Shown: positions 1 through 5,959 of the stretch, piece by piece
How positions within the stretch are numbered: position 1 is the first letter of the stretch
Layout of the letters: each line of letters starts with the position of its first letter
DNA from: a virus
IMG/VR virus record: IMGVR_UViG_3300025889_000591
Coordinates: 1-31,057 of that record
Length of the DNA: 31,057 bases
Direction: 5' to 3' (one strand)
Made by a program: the position numbers and the translations under genes
The notes under the pieces: generated by a model
Database searches by the model: none
What the model saw: only the letters and a program-made list of their open reading frames with translations
Told to the model about the DNA's origin: nothing

Positions 1-45
1 AACACAACGCAAGTCTTCCTTTGTTTCGTTGATCTCTTTTTTCAT
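1..45 (-). CDS. First 15 codons of the leftward gene completed at 30707-30934
   Basis: ATG is the complement of 43-45, preceded on the minus strand by the ribosome-binding site CAACGGAGAAC. The reading frame runs off the left edge of the window. It is the redundant copy of the start of the 75-residue protein whose whole gene lies at 30707-30934. It is partial only because a circular genome was cut here. Confidence 0.8.
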   Translation of the reverse strand, partial: MKKEINETKEDLRCV

Positions 46-50
46 TGCTT

Positions 51-137
51 GTTCTCCGTTGTTGTTGGGGCGTGATTGCATCCCGGACGCGCTGGCGGCG
101 CGTTTCGGCCCCCGCCGGGGCCTCATCAGCGGGTTAG
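51..137 (-). repeat. Two-hairpin intergenic leader element, copy A
   Basis: On the minus strand this stretch follows the stop codon of the gene at 141-407 and leads into the ribosome-binding site of the next gene. Hairpin 1 (107-122) has the stem GGCCCC/GGGGCC with loop GGCG. Hairpin 2 (87-103) has the stem ACGCGC/GCGCGT with a 5-base loop. A shared tail CCGGGATGC and an AC-rich stretch ending in CAACGGAGAA follow. Copies B (630-713) and C (1253-1342) share this layout; the fourth occurrence, 30940-31026, is the terminal-repeat duplicate. There is no U-run after either stem, so it does not look like an intrinsic terminator. Confidence 0.85.
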
Positions 138-140
138 TTT

Positions 141-407
141 TTACTCAAACCAGTGACAAGTGTTCGGGTATTGCAATTCAAAGTCGATCTCGTTGTCGCA
201 AAAAACGCGTTCAGAAACGATCCACCCTCCATCAATTCGCGTTTTGTATTCGGCGCGCGCATCGTGCGCCCGCAAGCCGTGTGTTTCATTTTTGCGACCT
301 TTGCGATTGATAATGTATACCGTTGAATTACTGACAACGACAAAAGTAGAGTCGAGAATGTCACCAGCTTTGTAGGGTTTCGGGTTTTTCAAAGTATAAA
401 CTTTCAT
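141..407 (-). CDS. Hypothetical early protein, 88 aa
   Basis: The start codon (complement of 405-407) is preceded by CAACGGAGAAAAAAG, the site common to this gene cluster. I do not recognise the product. It begins MKVYTLKNPKPYKAGDIL and reads like a small, mostly beta soluble protein with no membrane segment and no clear motif. It is the first gene after candidate promoter P-L2 (450-478), and its stop codon leads directly into leader element copy A. The gene is therefore probably expressed early in infection from its own promoter. Function unknown. Confidence 0.75.
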   Translation of the reverse strand: MKVYTLKNPKPYKAGDILDSTFVVVSNSTVYIINRKGRKNETHGLRAHDARAEYKTRIDGGWIVSERVFCDNEIDFELQYPNTCHWFE

Positions 408-449
408 CTTTTTTCTCCGTTGTTTTGGCGTCGTTGCCTCTGAGATCGT

Positions 450-478
450 TTATTGCATACATCCTTGAACAAACGCAA
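450..478 (-). promoter_or_regulatory. Candidate leftward promoter P-L2
   Basis: On the minus strand the block TTGCGTTTGTTCAAGGATGT is preceded by an A-rich tract (TAGAAAAAAAACAG). The same 20-base block with a similar A-rich tract occurs upstream of the gene at 1346-1669. TTGCGT (473-478) could be a -35 box. The best -10 candidates here, CAATAA or AATAAA at 17-18 bases, are weak. The A-rich stretch resembles an UP element. Position and duplication argue for a promoter, but the -10 match does not prove it. Confidence 0.5.
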
Positions 479-525
479 GTATTTTTTCTGTTTTTTTTCT
501 ACTTTTTTATAGTGTGTTGTTTTTA

Positions 526-624
526 TTACAAAAACAAAGCCAGCCAACCGACCGCGCCGAGGGCCGCAAACGTGATCAAGTTGCCAAGGTGTTCAATGAT
601 CAAAGCGATCGTTTCTCTTTTCAT
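526..624 (-). CDS. 32-residue membrane miniprotein
   Basis: ATG is the complement of 622-624, 8 bases after GGAG in the leader CAACGGAGAACGAACC. The frame gives 32 codons and a TAA. The product has a charged amphipathic N-terminus (MKRETIALIIEHLGN) followed by one hydrophobic segment, LITFAALGAVGWLALFL, that runs to the C-terminus. It is probably a single-span inner-membrane peptide. It is preceded by leader element copy B and followed by promoter P-L2. I do not recognise a family. Small early membrane peptides in phages can alter host functions, but nothing here shows a target. The ribosome-binding site shared with the neighbours is the main reason to call it real. Confidence 0.65.
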   Translation of the reverse strand: MKRETIALIIEHLGNLITFAALGAVGWLALFL

Positions 625-629
625 GGTTC

Positions 630-713
630 GTTCTCCGTTGTTGTTGGTTGGTAGCATCCCGGACGCTGGCGGCGCAGCGTTTCGGCCCCCGCCGGGGCCT
701 CGTCAGCGGGTTA
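630..713 (-). repeat. Two-hairpin intergenic leader element, copy B
   Basis: The element begins at the TAA stop of the gene at 711-1247 and ends in CAACGGAGAAC before the 32-aa gene. Hairpin 1 (684-699) is identical to copy A. Hairpin 2 (663-680) differs in sequence but still pairs perfectly: ACGCTG/CAGCGT with loop CGCCGC. A different sequence keeping the same fold supports selection on the RNA structure. No U-run follows. Confidence 0.85.
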
Positions 714-1247
714 CGCGTTGACCGAGCGCGCAGCTTGCGCCGCGTCGACGATCTCGCGCTGGCGAATGAAGTGCGCCGCGACGGCTTCGAGGCAATGCCA
801 AAGTTTGAACTCGCGCGCTTCGCCGGGCGTCAAGGGTCGCGCCGGGGCGTCGTCGTCTAACCGCGCGACAAGCTCGGCGGCCCCGGCCTCGTCAAAGCGG
901 CCGTCGACGACCACCGGGATGTAATCGTGATCAAGCAAGATTTCGAGCGTTGAGCCGGTCACCACTTCGGCGCTCCGAATGTTTTCGATCGTCAAGATCG
1001 GCGTTCCGTTGTCGTACCCGGGCGCGCGGCTATGGTCGACCCCTTGCAAGGCGAAAGAGTACGAAACGCCGTCGACGGCGTGCTTTGCAAGGTATTTGTT
1101 GGCCTTGTACTCTTCGTTGAACAGCCAGTCGATCGCCTCGCTCAACAAGTCGATCTTTTTGGTTTTGTAGCCTTTGCGCTCCCGGCGGAGGGCTTGGATC
1201 TCTTCGAGGGCGTCGGCGGCGGATTGCGTGATCTTGATCGATTTCAT
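711..1247 (-). CDS. Hypothetical early protein with RHH-like N-terminus, 178 aa
   Basis: The ATG at the complement of 1245-1247 follows GGAGAATAAACC, the usual site of this cluster. The N-terminus (MKSIKITQSAADALEEIQAL) has a short strand followed by helices and a conserved-looking 'KIDLLSEAIDWL' helix, as in ribbon-helix-helix proteins, but the match is by eye only. The rest has acidic stretches and a hydrophobic 'ILLDHDYIPVVVDGRF' strand region. It has no membrane segment. It lies between leader elements B and C in the early unit. It could be a DNA-binding regulator or an unrelated phage-specific protein; function is not established. Confidence 0.75.
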   Translation of the reverse strand: MKSIKITQSAADALEEIQALRRERKGYKTKKIDLLSEAIDWLFNEEYKANKYLAKHAVDGVSYSFALQGVDHSRAPGYDNGTPILTIENIRSAEVVTGSTLEILLDHDYIPVVVDGRFDEAGAAELVARLDDDAPARPLTPGEAREFKLWHCLEAVAAHFIRQREIVDAAQAARSVNA

Positions 1248-1252
1248 GGTTT

Positions 1253-1342
1253 ATTCTCCGTTGTGTTGTTGGTTGCTTGATTGCATCCCGGACGCGCTGG
1301 CGGCGCGTTTCGACCTCTGCCAAGGTCTCGTCAGCGGGTTAG
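1253..1342 (-). repeat. Two-hairpin intergenic leader element, copy C
   Basis: The element lies between the stop of the gene at 1346-1669 and the ribosome-binding site of the gene at 711-1247. Hairpin 2 (1292-1308) is identical to copy A. Hairpin 1 (1312-1327) is GACCTT-GGCA-GAGGTC. Compared with GGCCCC-GGCG-GGGGCC in A and B, the second pair changes G-C to A-U and the fifth C-G to U-A, and the sixth becomes a U-G wobble. Two compensatory changes plus a tolerated wobble strongly suggest a functional RNA stem. Confidence 0.85.
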
Positions 1343-1345
1343 TTC

Positions 1346-1669
1346 TTAGGCTTTCGACAAAAGCCCCAGCAGTTTTTCGAAGTCTTCGGAGGCTTCGGGG
1401 TGTACTTCCAAAAGTTGATCAAAGTATTTTGGGTCGGAGTTTTTCAGGTCTTCGATAAAACGAGGCATGCATTTGTAGACCTCAGCGAAACGCGCGCGTT
1501 GTGCAATGTAGCAGCGTTTGTGGGTTTTTCCGGTGTCTCGTCTAAAGTCGGCAGTGCGATCCATGATTCCGGCCTTGTTTGTTTGCAGACAAGCGAAAAG
1601 GTTAAACTTTCTGCAAATCATATCCATGATGAAACCCTGTCCGTTTGTGATGATGACTTTCATTTGCAT
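1346..1669 (-). CDS. Hypothetical early protein, 107 aa, first gene of the leftward unit
   Basis: An open frame extends upstream to 1825, but the correct start is the ATG at the complement of 1667-1669, 9 bases after GGAG in CAACGGAGAAAAAAGCC; upstream codons cover the promoter region. The product starts MQMKVIITNGQGFIMDMICR. It contains four cysteines and a basic middle part (DFRRDTGKTHKRCYIAQRAR). The acidic C-terminus ends in EDFEKLLGLLSKA. I do not recognise a family. As the promoter-proximal gene of the early unit it may be among the first phage proteins made. It has no signal peptide or membrane segment. Confidence 0.7.
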   Translation of the reverse strand: MQMKVIITNGQGFIMDMICRKFNLFACLQTNKAGIMDRTADFRRDTGKTHKRCYIAQRARFAEVYKCMPRFIEDLKNSDPKYFDQLLEVHPEASEDFEKLLGLLSKA

Positions 1670-1716
1670 GGCTTTTTTCTCCGTTGTTGTTTCGGCGTCG
1701 TTGCCTTCTGAAATCA

Positions 1717-1745
1717 ATACTAGTGACATCCTTGAACAAACGCAA
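1717..1745 (-). promoter_or_regulatory. Candidate leftward promoter P-L1
   Basis: On the minus strand TTGCGT (1740-1745) and TAGTAT (1717-1722) are 17 bases apart and follow an A-rich tract (TAGAAAAAAAGTAG). The block TTGCGTTTGTTCAAGGATGT is identical to that at P-L2. The -10 candidate matches the TATAAT consensus in 4 of 6 positions. This is the first plausible promoter upstream of the whole leftward unit. Both P-L copies also share a downstream leader with GGCAACGACGCC before the ribosome-binding site. Confidence 0.6.
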
Positions 1746-1835
1746 TACTTTTTTTCTACTTTTTTTCTATAAAAATGAAAAGTGCAACAAAAACAAAAAG
1801 ATACAATGCAATTTTTTTTCTGCAAAAAGTAGTTT

Positions 1836-1864
1836 GCCTTAGTTGCCGCCCTAGTTGACGCCCT
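1836..1864. repeat. 29-bp intergenic direct repeat, copy 1
   Basis: The sequence from 1836 to 1864 matches 1927-1955 at 27 of 29 positions, and the two starts are 91 bp apart. Inside each copy the unit TAGTTGMCGCCCT occurs in near tandem, making four related half-units. The region is non-coding and lies between the divergent units, just upstream of the terminase genes. Repeats of this kind are typical of protein-binding sites such as origin iterons, terminase-binding (cos/pac) sites or operators. Confidence 0.75.
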
Positions 1865-1926
1865 ACTTTTGATCTCGCAAGTCTACGAAAACAAAAGGCT
1901 TTTTGCATGTTTGTGATACAAAGCCC

Positions 1927-1955
1927 GCCCTAGTTGCCGCCCTAGTTGATGCCCT
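1927..1955. repeat. 29-bp intergenic direct repeat, copy 2
   Basis: This is the second copy of the repeat at 1836-1864, with two substitutions. It is flanked on the left by AAAACAAAAGGCTTTTTGCA and on the right by TGCAACCCTTTGTTTTT, which is an imperfect inverse of the left flank. The repeat is thus set inside a larger loose dyad. Confidence 0.75.
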
Positions 1956-1995
1956 CGACGGTCTGCAACCCTTTGTTTTTGCTGCTAAAAATAGG

Positions 1996-2027
1996 CCTCC
2001 CCTTATACCTTATATAAGGAGGTTTTT
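1996..2027. terminator. Bidirectional terminator-like hairpin
   Basis: CCTCC-CC-TTATA pairs with TATAAGGAGG across a short loop. Rightward, TTTTT (2023-2027) follows the stem. Leftward, the complement continues as CCTATTTTT. The centre holds the perfect palindrome CCTTATATAAGG. A second palindrome around CCTGCAGG (TTTTCCCTGCAGGAAAA) follows at about 2024-2040. The hairpin could insulate the divergent units from each other or mark a protein-bound site; its position between divergent promoters is unusual for a plain terminator. Confidence 0.5.
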
Positions 2028-2127
2028 CCCTGCAGGAAAAGCCCTCCTTATGCCGCGTCTGCACTTGCGCCGTTGGGGCGAAGTGCGCGGCCCCGTAGGC
2101 TTCGCAGGATCGGGCGGTTTTTTTGCG

Positions 2128-2155
2128 TTGCGACGCTTCGTTTTTGTGTTACAAT
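2128..2155 (+). promoter_or_regulatory. Candidate rightward promoter for the late unit
   Basis: TTGCGA (2128-2133) and TACAAT (2150-2155) are separated by 16 bases, resembling a sigma-70 promoter with a 5 of 6 match in the -10 box. The perfect palindrome TGTCGACA overlaps the -10 box and predicted start site (2155-2162) and could be an operator. The first late gene starts at 2210 with a strong site, so a 5' leader of about 50 bases is expected. Confidence 0.55.
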
Positions 2156-2209
2156 GTCGACACGTCGGCGAAGCAAAGGCCGAGAACAAGGGCAACGGAG
2201 GCCGTTTTG

Positions 2210-2431
2210 ATGCGCTATGATTACACGTTACATTTGCGGATCCCGTCGGAGATCATGAAACTCGTCGACCGGGCGACGCGGGGTTCGTATCACTGCAAGC
2301 GATCTGATTGGTTGCGCGCCGCGATCGTACAAGCTGCGGAGCGCGAACTAGGGTTGACGCCGCCGAGCGCCGATCCCACCGGCGCGCTTGGACGTTGGCG
2401 ACAAGCGCAAAAGAAAGGCAAACGACGATGA
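2210..2431 (+). CDS. Small ribbon-helix-helix-like DNA-binding protein, 73 aa
   Basis: The ATG at 2210 is preceded by GGAGG (2197-2201). The frame is open further upstream, but that part overlaps the promoter. The sequence starts with a strand, YTLHLRIPSEIMKLVD, followed by a helix, SDWLRAAIVQAAERELG, the pattern of Arc/MetJ-type ribbon-helix-helix proteins that bind DNA as dimers. The C-terminus is basic. It is the first gene after the candidate late promoter and its TGA overlaps the ATG of the small terminase (ATGA). It may autoregulate the unit through the TGTCGACA palindrome or the 29-bp repeats, or assist packaging; both are inferences. Confidence 0.7.
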   Translation: MRYDYTLHLRIPSEIMKLVDRATRGSYHCKRSDWLRAAIVQAAERELGLTPPSADPTGALGRWRQAQKKGKRR

Positions 2432-2856
2432 GCGCGCAACTCAAACTAACCGACGAGGTCGCCGACGTGATCGTCGCCGCCTTCAAAAAGGGCGCGTCGC
2501 AAGCCGTCGCCGCGTCGCTGGCGGGGATCTCAAAGCGATCGTTGGAGCGGTGGTTGCAAGTCGGCCGGGCGTATCAACACGCCCTCGAGGCCGGCGAACC
2601 CGTCGAGGAAAGGCACGAGCCTATGTTTCGACTTTTGCGGCGCGTCAAAAATCAGGAAGCACAGTTTTTGTTGACGGCCCTCGATTGCATCGAACTCGCC
2701 GCAAGCCAGCCGCAAACGTGGCAAGCGGCCGCTTGGCTACTCGAACGCAAGGCACACGACGACTTTGGCCGCCACGCGCCAAAACAGGCCGAAACAAGCG
2801 AGGAATCACGAACGATCGTCATAAAGCACGAGATCCCGGGCTTCGAGGATGAGTGA
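2428..2856 (+). CDS. terS: Terminase small subunit
   Basis: The small terminase recognises phage DNA and loads the large subunit at the start of packaging. The 142-aa product has a helix-turn-helix near residues 19-43 (QAVAASLAGISKRSLERWL). A following helical region contains the 'TWQAAAWLLERK' pattern common in phage small terminases, and the tail is acidic. The ATG at 2428 overlaps the previous stop; the longer open frame upstream lies in the previous gene. Its stop overlaps the start of the large subunit by 8 bases, the usual terS-terL pairing. The 29-bp repeats upstream are natural candidates for its binding site. Confidence 0.85.
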   Translation: MSAQLKLTDEVADVIVAAFKKGASQAVAASLAGISKRSLERWLQVGRAYQHALEAGEPVEERHEPMFRLLRRVKNQEAQFLLTALDCIELAASQPQTWQAAAWLLERKAHDDFGRHAPKQAETSEESRTIVIKHEIPGFEDE

Positions 2857-4123
2857 GATCACGATCGACTACAAACCGCTGGCGGCGCAAGCGGCGTTTC
2901 ACCTTTGCCGGGATCGGGTGAAATGTATGCTCGGCGGGGTCGGGTCGGGAAAAACGCGCGCGGGCGGGGCGGAGGCCGCAAACCACGCCCTCAACCAACC
3001 GGGTTGTGACGGGATGATAGTCTCGCCGACGTACAACATGCTCACGAGGCTTTCCTTGCCTTCGTTCCTCGAAACCCTACCCAAACAGGCGATCCGCGAG
3101 CATAGGCGCGGCGATCGCGTGTTTGTGTTGCACAACGGCGCGCGCGTTTGGTACGCTAGCGCAGACCGGCCCGAAACCCTCGACGGCTCGAACCTCGCTT
3201 GGTTTTGGGTCGACGAGGCCCGCTATATAAAGCGCACCGCGTACACCACGCTTTTGGCGCGCCTTCGCCAGCCGGGCGCAAGGCGTCACCAAGGTTTTTT
3301 GACGACAACGCCCGAAATGAATTGGTTGTTTGACGAGTTCGGAAGTGATTCAAAGCCCGAGGATCGCGGCATAATCAACGCGAAAACGGCCGACAACCAC
3401 CACAACCCGACCGACTACATCGATCAAATGCGGCGCAGCTATTCGGCCTCGCTTTTCGAGATGTACGTCGGCGGCCAATTCGTACACTTAGCCGGCGGAG
3501 TCTTCGACGACTTTTCCGCCCGGGTACACGTACAACCGTTGACCGTTGATCCAAAGCTCCCGGTCAACCTCGCCGTCGATTTCGGCTATAGGTCGCCGTC
3601 GGTTTTGTTTTTTCAGTTGTTGCCGTTTTGCGCGGCGCACAAAAGCCGCCAATGTATGCACATTATAGACGAGGATCAACCGAGCAACACGCCGACGCGG
3701 GGCCTTGTCGAGCTTATCGGGCGCAAGTTCAAGCGGCATTCGTGGCGCAAGGGCCTCGCGTACGTTGACCCCGCCGGGGCCGCCGCTTCGATCGTCGAGG
3801 GTTATTCCGACGTGTCGCTCTTAAAGGCCGACGGCTGGCGAGTTCTGGCGACGTACGATCCGCGCAAACGCTGGATCCCGTACGGGATCGATCAAATCAG
3901 GATCAAGCTCAACCCTCACGACGGCCCGCCGAGCTTGTACATTGATCCAAAATGCAACCACGAACGCGGGATCGTTCGGTCGTTGCAAGCGTCAAAGTAC
4001 CCGGAAAAAAAGGCCGGCGTACAAGCCAACATCCCCGAAAAATGCGGGGTTTACGATCACGCTCGCGACGCGTTGCGCTACGCCGTGATCGGTCTCAACA
4101 ACAACGGAGTAAAGGTTCTATGA
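2849..4123 (+). CDS. terL: Terminase large subunit (ATPase and nuclease)
   Basis: This is the packaging motor that cuts concatemeric DNA and drives it into the prohead using ATP. The 424-aa protein has a Walker A at residues 29-36 (GGVGSGKT), a Walker B at about 116-123 (LAWFWVDE) and a coupling motif LTTTP near 151-155. In the nuclease domain, acidic residues appear at D244 (LAVDFGY), D275-E276 (IIDED), D307 (YVDPAG) and D403/D407 (DHARDALRYAV). The length is at the short end for the family, but both domains are complete. It lies between terS and the endolysin gene with overlapping ends. Confidence 0.95.
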   Translation: MSEITIDYKPLAAQAAFHLCRDRVKCMLGGVGSGKTRAGGAEAANHALNQPGCDGMIVSPTYNMLTRLSLPSFLETLPKQAIREHRRGDRVFVLHNGARVWYASADRPETLDGSNLAWFWVDEARYIKRTAYTTLLARLRQPGARRHQGFLTTTPEMNWLFDEFGSDSKPEDRGIINAKTADNHHNPTDYIDQMRRSYSASLFEMYVGGQFVHLAGGVFDDFSARVHVQPLTVDPKLPVNLAVDFGYRSPSVLFFQLLPFCAAHKSRQCMHIIDEDQPSNTPTRGLVELIGRKFKRHSWRKGLAYVDPAGAAASIVEGYSDVSLLKADGWRVLATYDPRKRWIPYGIDQIRIKLNPHDGPPSLYIDPKCNHERGIVRSLQASKYPEKKAGVQANIPEKCGVYDHARDALRYAVIGLNNNGVKVL

Positions 4124-4818
4124 TTACACTCGAACAAGCAAACGCCGCCGCCAACGAGGCCGCGCGCCGCTACTACGCCCGGGAGGGTCAACCGTACCAA
4201 GGATGGGGGTCCGACGAATCGACGGCCTCGAAAATGCCGTGGTTTGTGCGTTGTATCAACAAGGCCGCCCGACAAATGCGGATCAAGCCCGGCCTTGGTT
4301 TGTGCGCCCTTTGGGGCCGTTCCATGCAAGAAACCGGCGCGGCTTGGTACGACGTCGAACAAAAGAGCGACGCGCGTTGTGAGGAGCTATATGGCCCGCA
4401 AACGGCCACAGGAAAAAAGCTCGGCAACACGCAACCCGGCGACGGCGCGAAGTACAAAGGCCGGGGCGTTATTCAGGCGACCGGGCGGGCAAACTATACG
4501 AACTTTTCGAACAAGATCGGCGTTGACTTCGTCGACAACCCGGATCGAATCATTGATCCAGAATACGCGTCGCAGTTTATCGCGTGGTATATCGTCGAGG
4601 AAATGCCGCGCCGGTCGGAGTGCTTCCGGTTGCTCGAATGGATCAAAAACGACGAGTTGAGCCTACGCCAGCGAACGCACCGGGTCGCAGCTTGCATCAA
4701 TTGGGGCGAGTATTACCCGTGCCGAAACTACCCGGCCGAAAGCCAGATCCACGGCTTCGACATGACGTTGATCTATGCCGAATCACTGGCGAGCGTTTTG
4801 GGGCTTCGTTATGATTGA
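4120..4818 (+). CDS. GH19-type endolysin (lysozyme/chitinase-like)
   Basis: It hydrolyses beta-1,4 bonds of peptidoglycan to release progeny. The 232-aa product carries the GH19 signature YKGRGVIQATGRANY (residues 112-126) and an upstream MQETGA in which E71 is the likely catalytic acid. There is no signal peptide, so export needs a holin. The ATG at 4120 overlaps the terL stop (ATGA) and follows ACAACGGAGT; the open frame upstream of 4120 lies inside terL. It sits beside the terminase, far from the membrane lysis genes at 24-25 kb. GH19 endolysins are mainly found in phages of Gram-negative hosts. Confidence 0.9.
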   Translation: MITLEQANAAANEAARRYYAREGQPYQGWGSDESTASKMPWFVRCINKAARQMRIKPGLGLCALWGRSMQETGAAWYDVEQKSDARCEELYGPQTATGKKLGNTQPGDGAKYKGRGVIQATGRANYTNFSNKIGVDFVDNPDRIIDPEYASQFIAWYIVEEMPRRSECFRLLEWIKNDELSLRQRTHRVAACINWGEYYPCRNYPAESQIHGFDMTLIYAESLASVLGLRYD

Positions 4819-5959
4819 ACCCCGACTTTTGCGCGGTGATTGCGTCGAGGTTTTGCGCGGCCTCGCCGAAAACAGCGTTGACGCCGTCGTGACCGATCCG
4901 CCCTACGGCCTCGCGTTCATGGGCAAGAAATGGGATTACGACGTCCCGGGCGTCGAGGTTTGGCGCGAGTGTTTGCGGGTACTCAAGCCGGGCGGGTATC
5001 TTCTAGCGTTTGCCGGGACACGAACCCAACATCGAATGGCCGTCAACATCGAGGACGCGGGCTTCGAGATTCGCGACTTGATCGCGTGGGTCTACGGATC
5101 CGGCTTCCCAAAATCGCACGACGTGAGCAAGGCGATCGACAAGGCCGCCGGGGCCGAGCGCGAGGTTTTGGATCAAGGTCGAAGCGGAAAAACTGCGATT
5201 TGGGACAAAAAAGGAACGATGGGATCTTTTGACATAACCGCGCCCGCAACCGAAGCCGCGAAGCAATGGGAAGGGTGGGGAACGGCCTTAAAACCCGCCC
5301 TTGAACCGATCACGGTAGCCCGCAAGCCTTTCGCCGGCACGATAGCCGAAAACGTGTTGACGTGGGGAACGGGCGCGATCAACGTCGACGGGTGCAGGAT
5401 CGAAGCGAACGGTGAAAAAACAGGAAGTAACGGCGCTTTTGGTTTTGATCCAGAAAAAGGATGGAATCAACACAAAATGTCAAAATCGGTCTGCCGAAAG
5501 CAGTCAACGGAAATAGGCCGGTGGCCCGCAAACTTGATCCACGATGGATCCGACGAGGTCAACGATCACTTTCCCGACGACTCGGCGCGTTTTTTCTATT
5601 GCCCGAAAGCCGACAAAGCCGACCGCGACGCCGGCCTTTCGAGGGCGGAGACAAGCGCCGCCGACAAGACAAACCGCCAGCCGGGAAGCGCCGGGATCAA
5701 CCCTTACGCGGGAACAAGAGTACCAAGCCGCAACAACCACCCGACCGTCAAGCCGGTTGCGCTTATGCAATACCTTTGCCGGCTTGTGACTCAACCCGGC
5801 GGCGTTGTTCTTGATCCTTTCATGGGTTCGGGTACAACCGGCCGGGCTTGTCTTGCCGAGGGCTTCGGCTTTGTTGGAATCGAGCGGGATCCCGATTACT
5901 TCGACCTCGCAAGCGAACGAATGCGGCGCGTTCAACTCCCGCTTTTTGGGGGTGTTTAA
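4811..5959 (+). CDS. Site-specific amino-DNA methyltransferase (beta class)
   Basis: It transfers a methyl group from S-adenosylmethionine to the amino group of adenine or cytosine in DNA. The catalytic motif TDPPYG (residues 28-33) comes near the N-terminus. The SAM-binding motif DPFMGSGTTG comes near the C-terminus (335-344), which is the order of the beta class. The 382-aa length fits. The target-recognition part lies between them (about 110-310). The ATG at 4811 overlaps the end of the endolysin gene by 8 bases. Because it is in the late unit it probably modifies progeny DNA before or during packaging, protecting it from restriction. The recognition sequence cannot be told. Confidence 0.9.
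   Translation: MIEPRLLRGDCVEVLRGLAENSVDAVVTDPPYGLAFMGKKWDYDVPGVEVWRECLRVLKPGGYLLAFAGTRTQHRMAVNIEDAGFEIRDLIAWVYGSGFPKSHDVSKAIDKAAGAEREVLDQGRSGKTAIWDKKGTMGSFDITAPATEAAKQWEGWGTALKPALEPITVARKPFAGTIAENVLTWGTGAINVDGCRIEANGEKTGSNGAFGFDPEKGWNQHKMSKSVCRKQSTEIGRWPANLIHDGSDEVNDHFPDDSARFFYCPKADKADRDAGLSRAETSAADKTNRQPGSAGINPYAGTRVPSRNNHPTVKPVALMQYLCRLVTQPGGVVLDPFMGSGTTGRACLAEGFGFVGIERDPDYFDLASERMRRVQLPLFGGV

Larger units (their letters stand above)
1..168. repeat. Terminal direct repeat, left copy
   Basis: These 168 bases recur at the right end (30890-31057) with one difference, C127 against T31016. This is what a circular or terminally redundant genome gives when written as a linear sequence. The unit genome is then about 30,889 bp. 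The mismatch shows that the two ends were not simply copied from one identical read, and suggests two variants in the sampled population or a sequencing error. The repeat contains the first codons of a leftward gene and one whole two-hairpin leader element. Confidence 0.93.

Noticed and set aside
1670-1825. N-terminal extension of the 107-aa early gene
   Set aside because: It would translate the A-rich tract and candidate promoter P-L1. The ATG at 1669 has the cluster's standard ribosome-binding site.
1903-2220. Rightward open frame of 105 codons in the control region
   Set aside because: It starts at a TTG without ribosome-binding site, runs through the 29-bp repeat and the terminator-like hairpin, and overlaps the candidate promoter and the true start at 2210.
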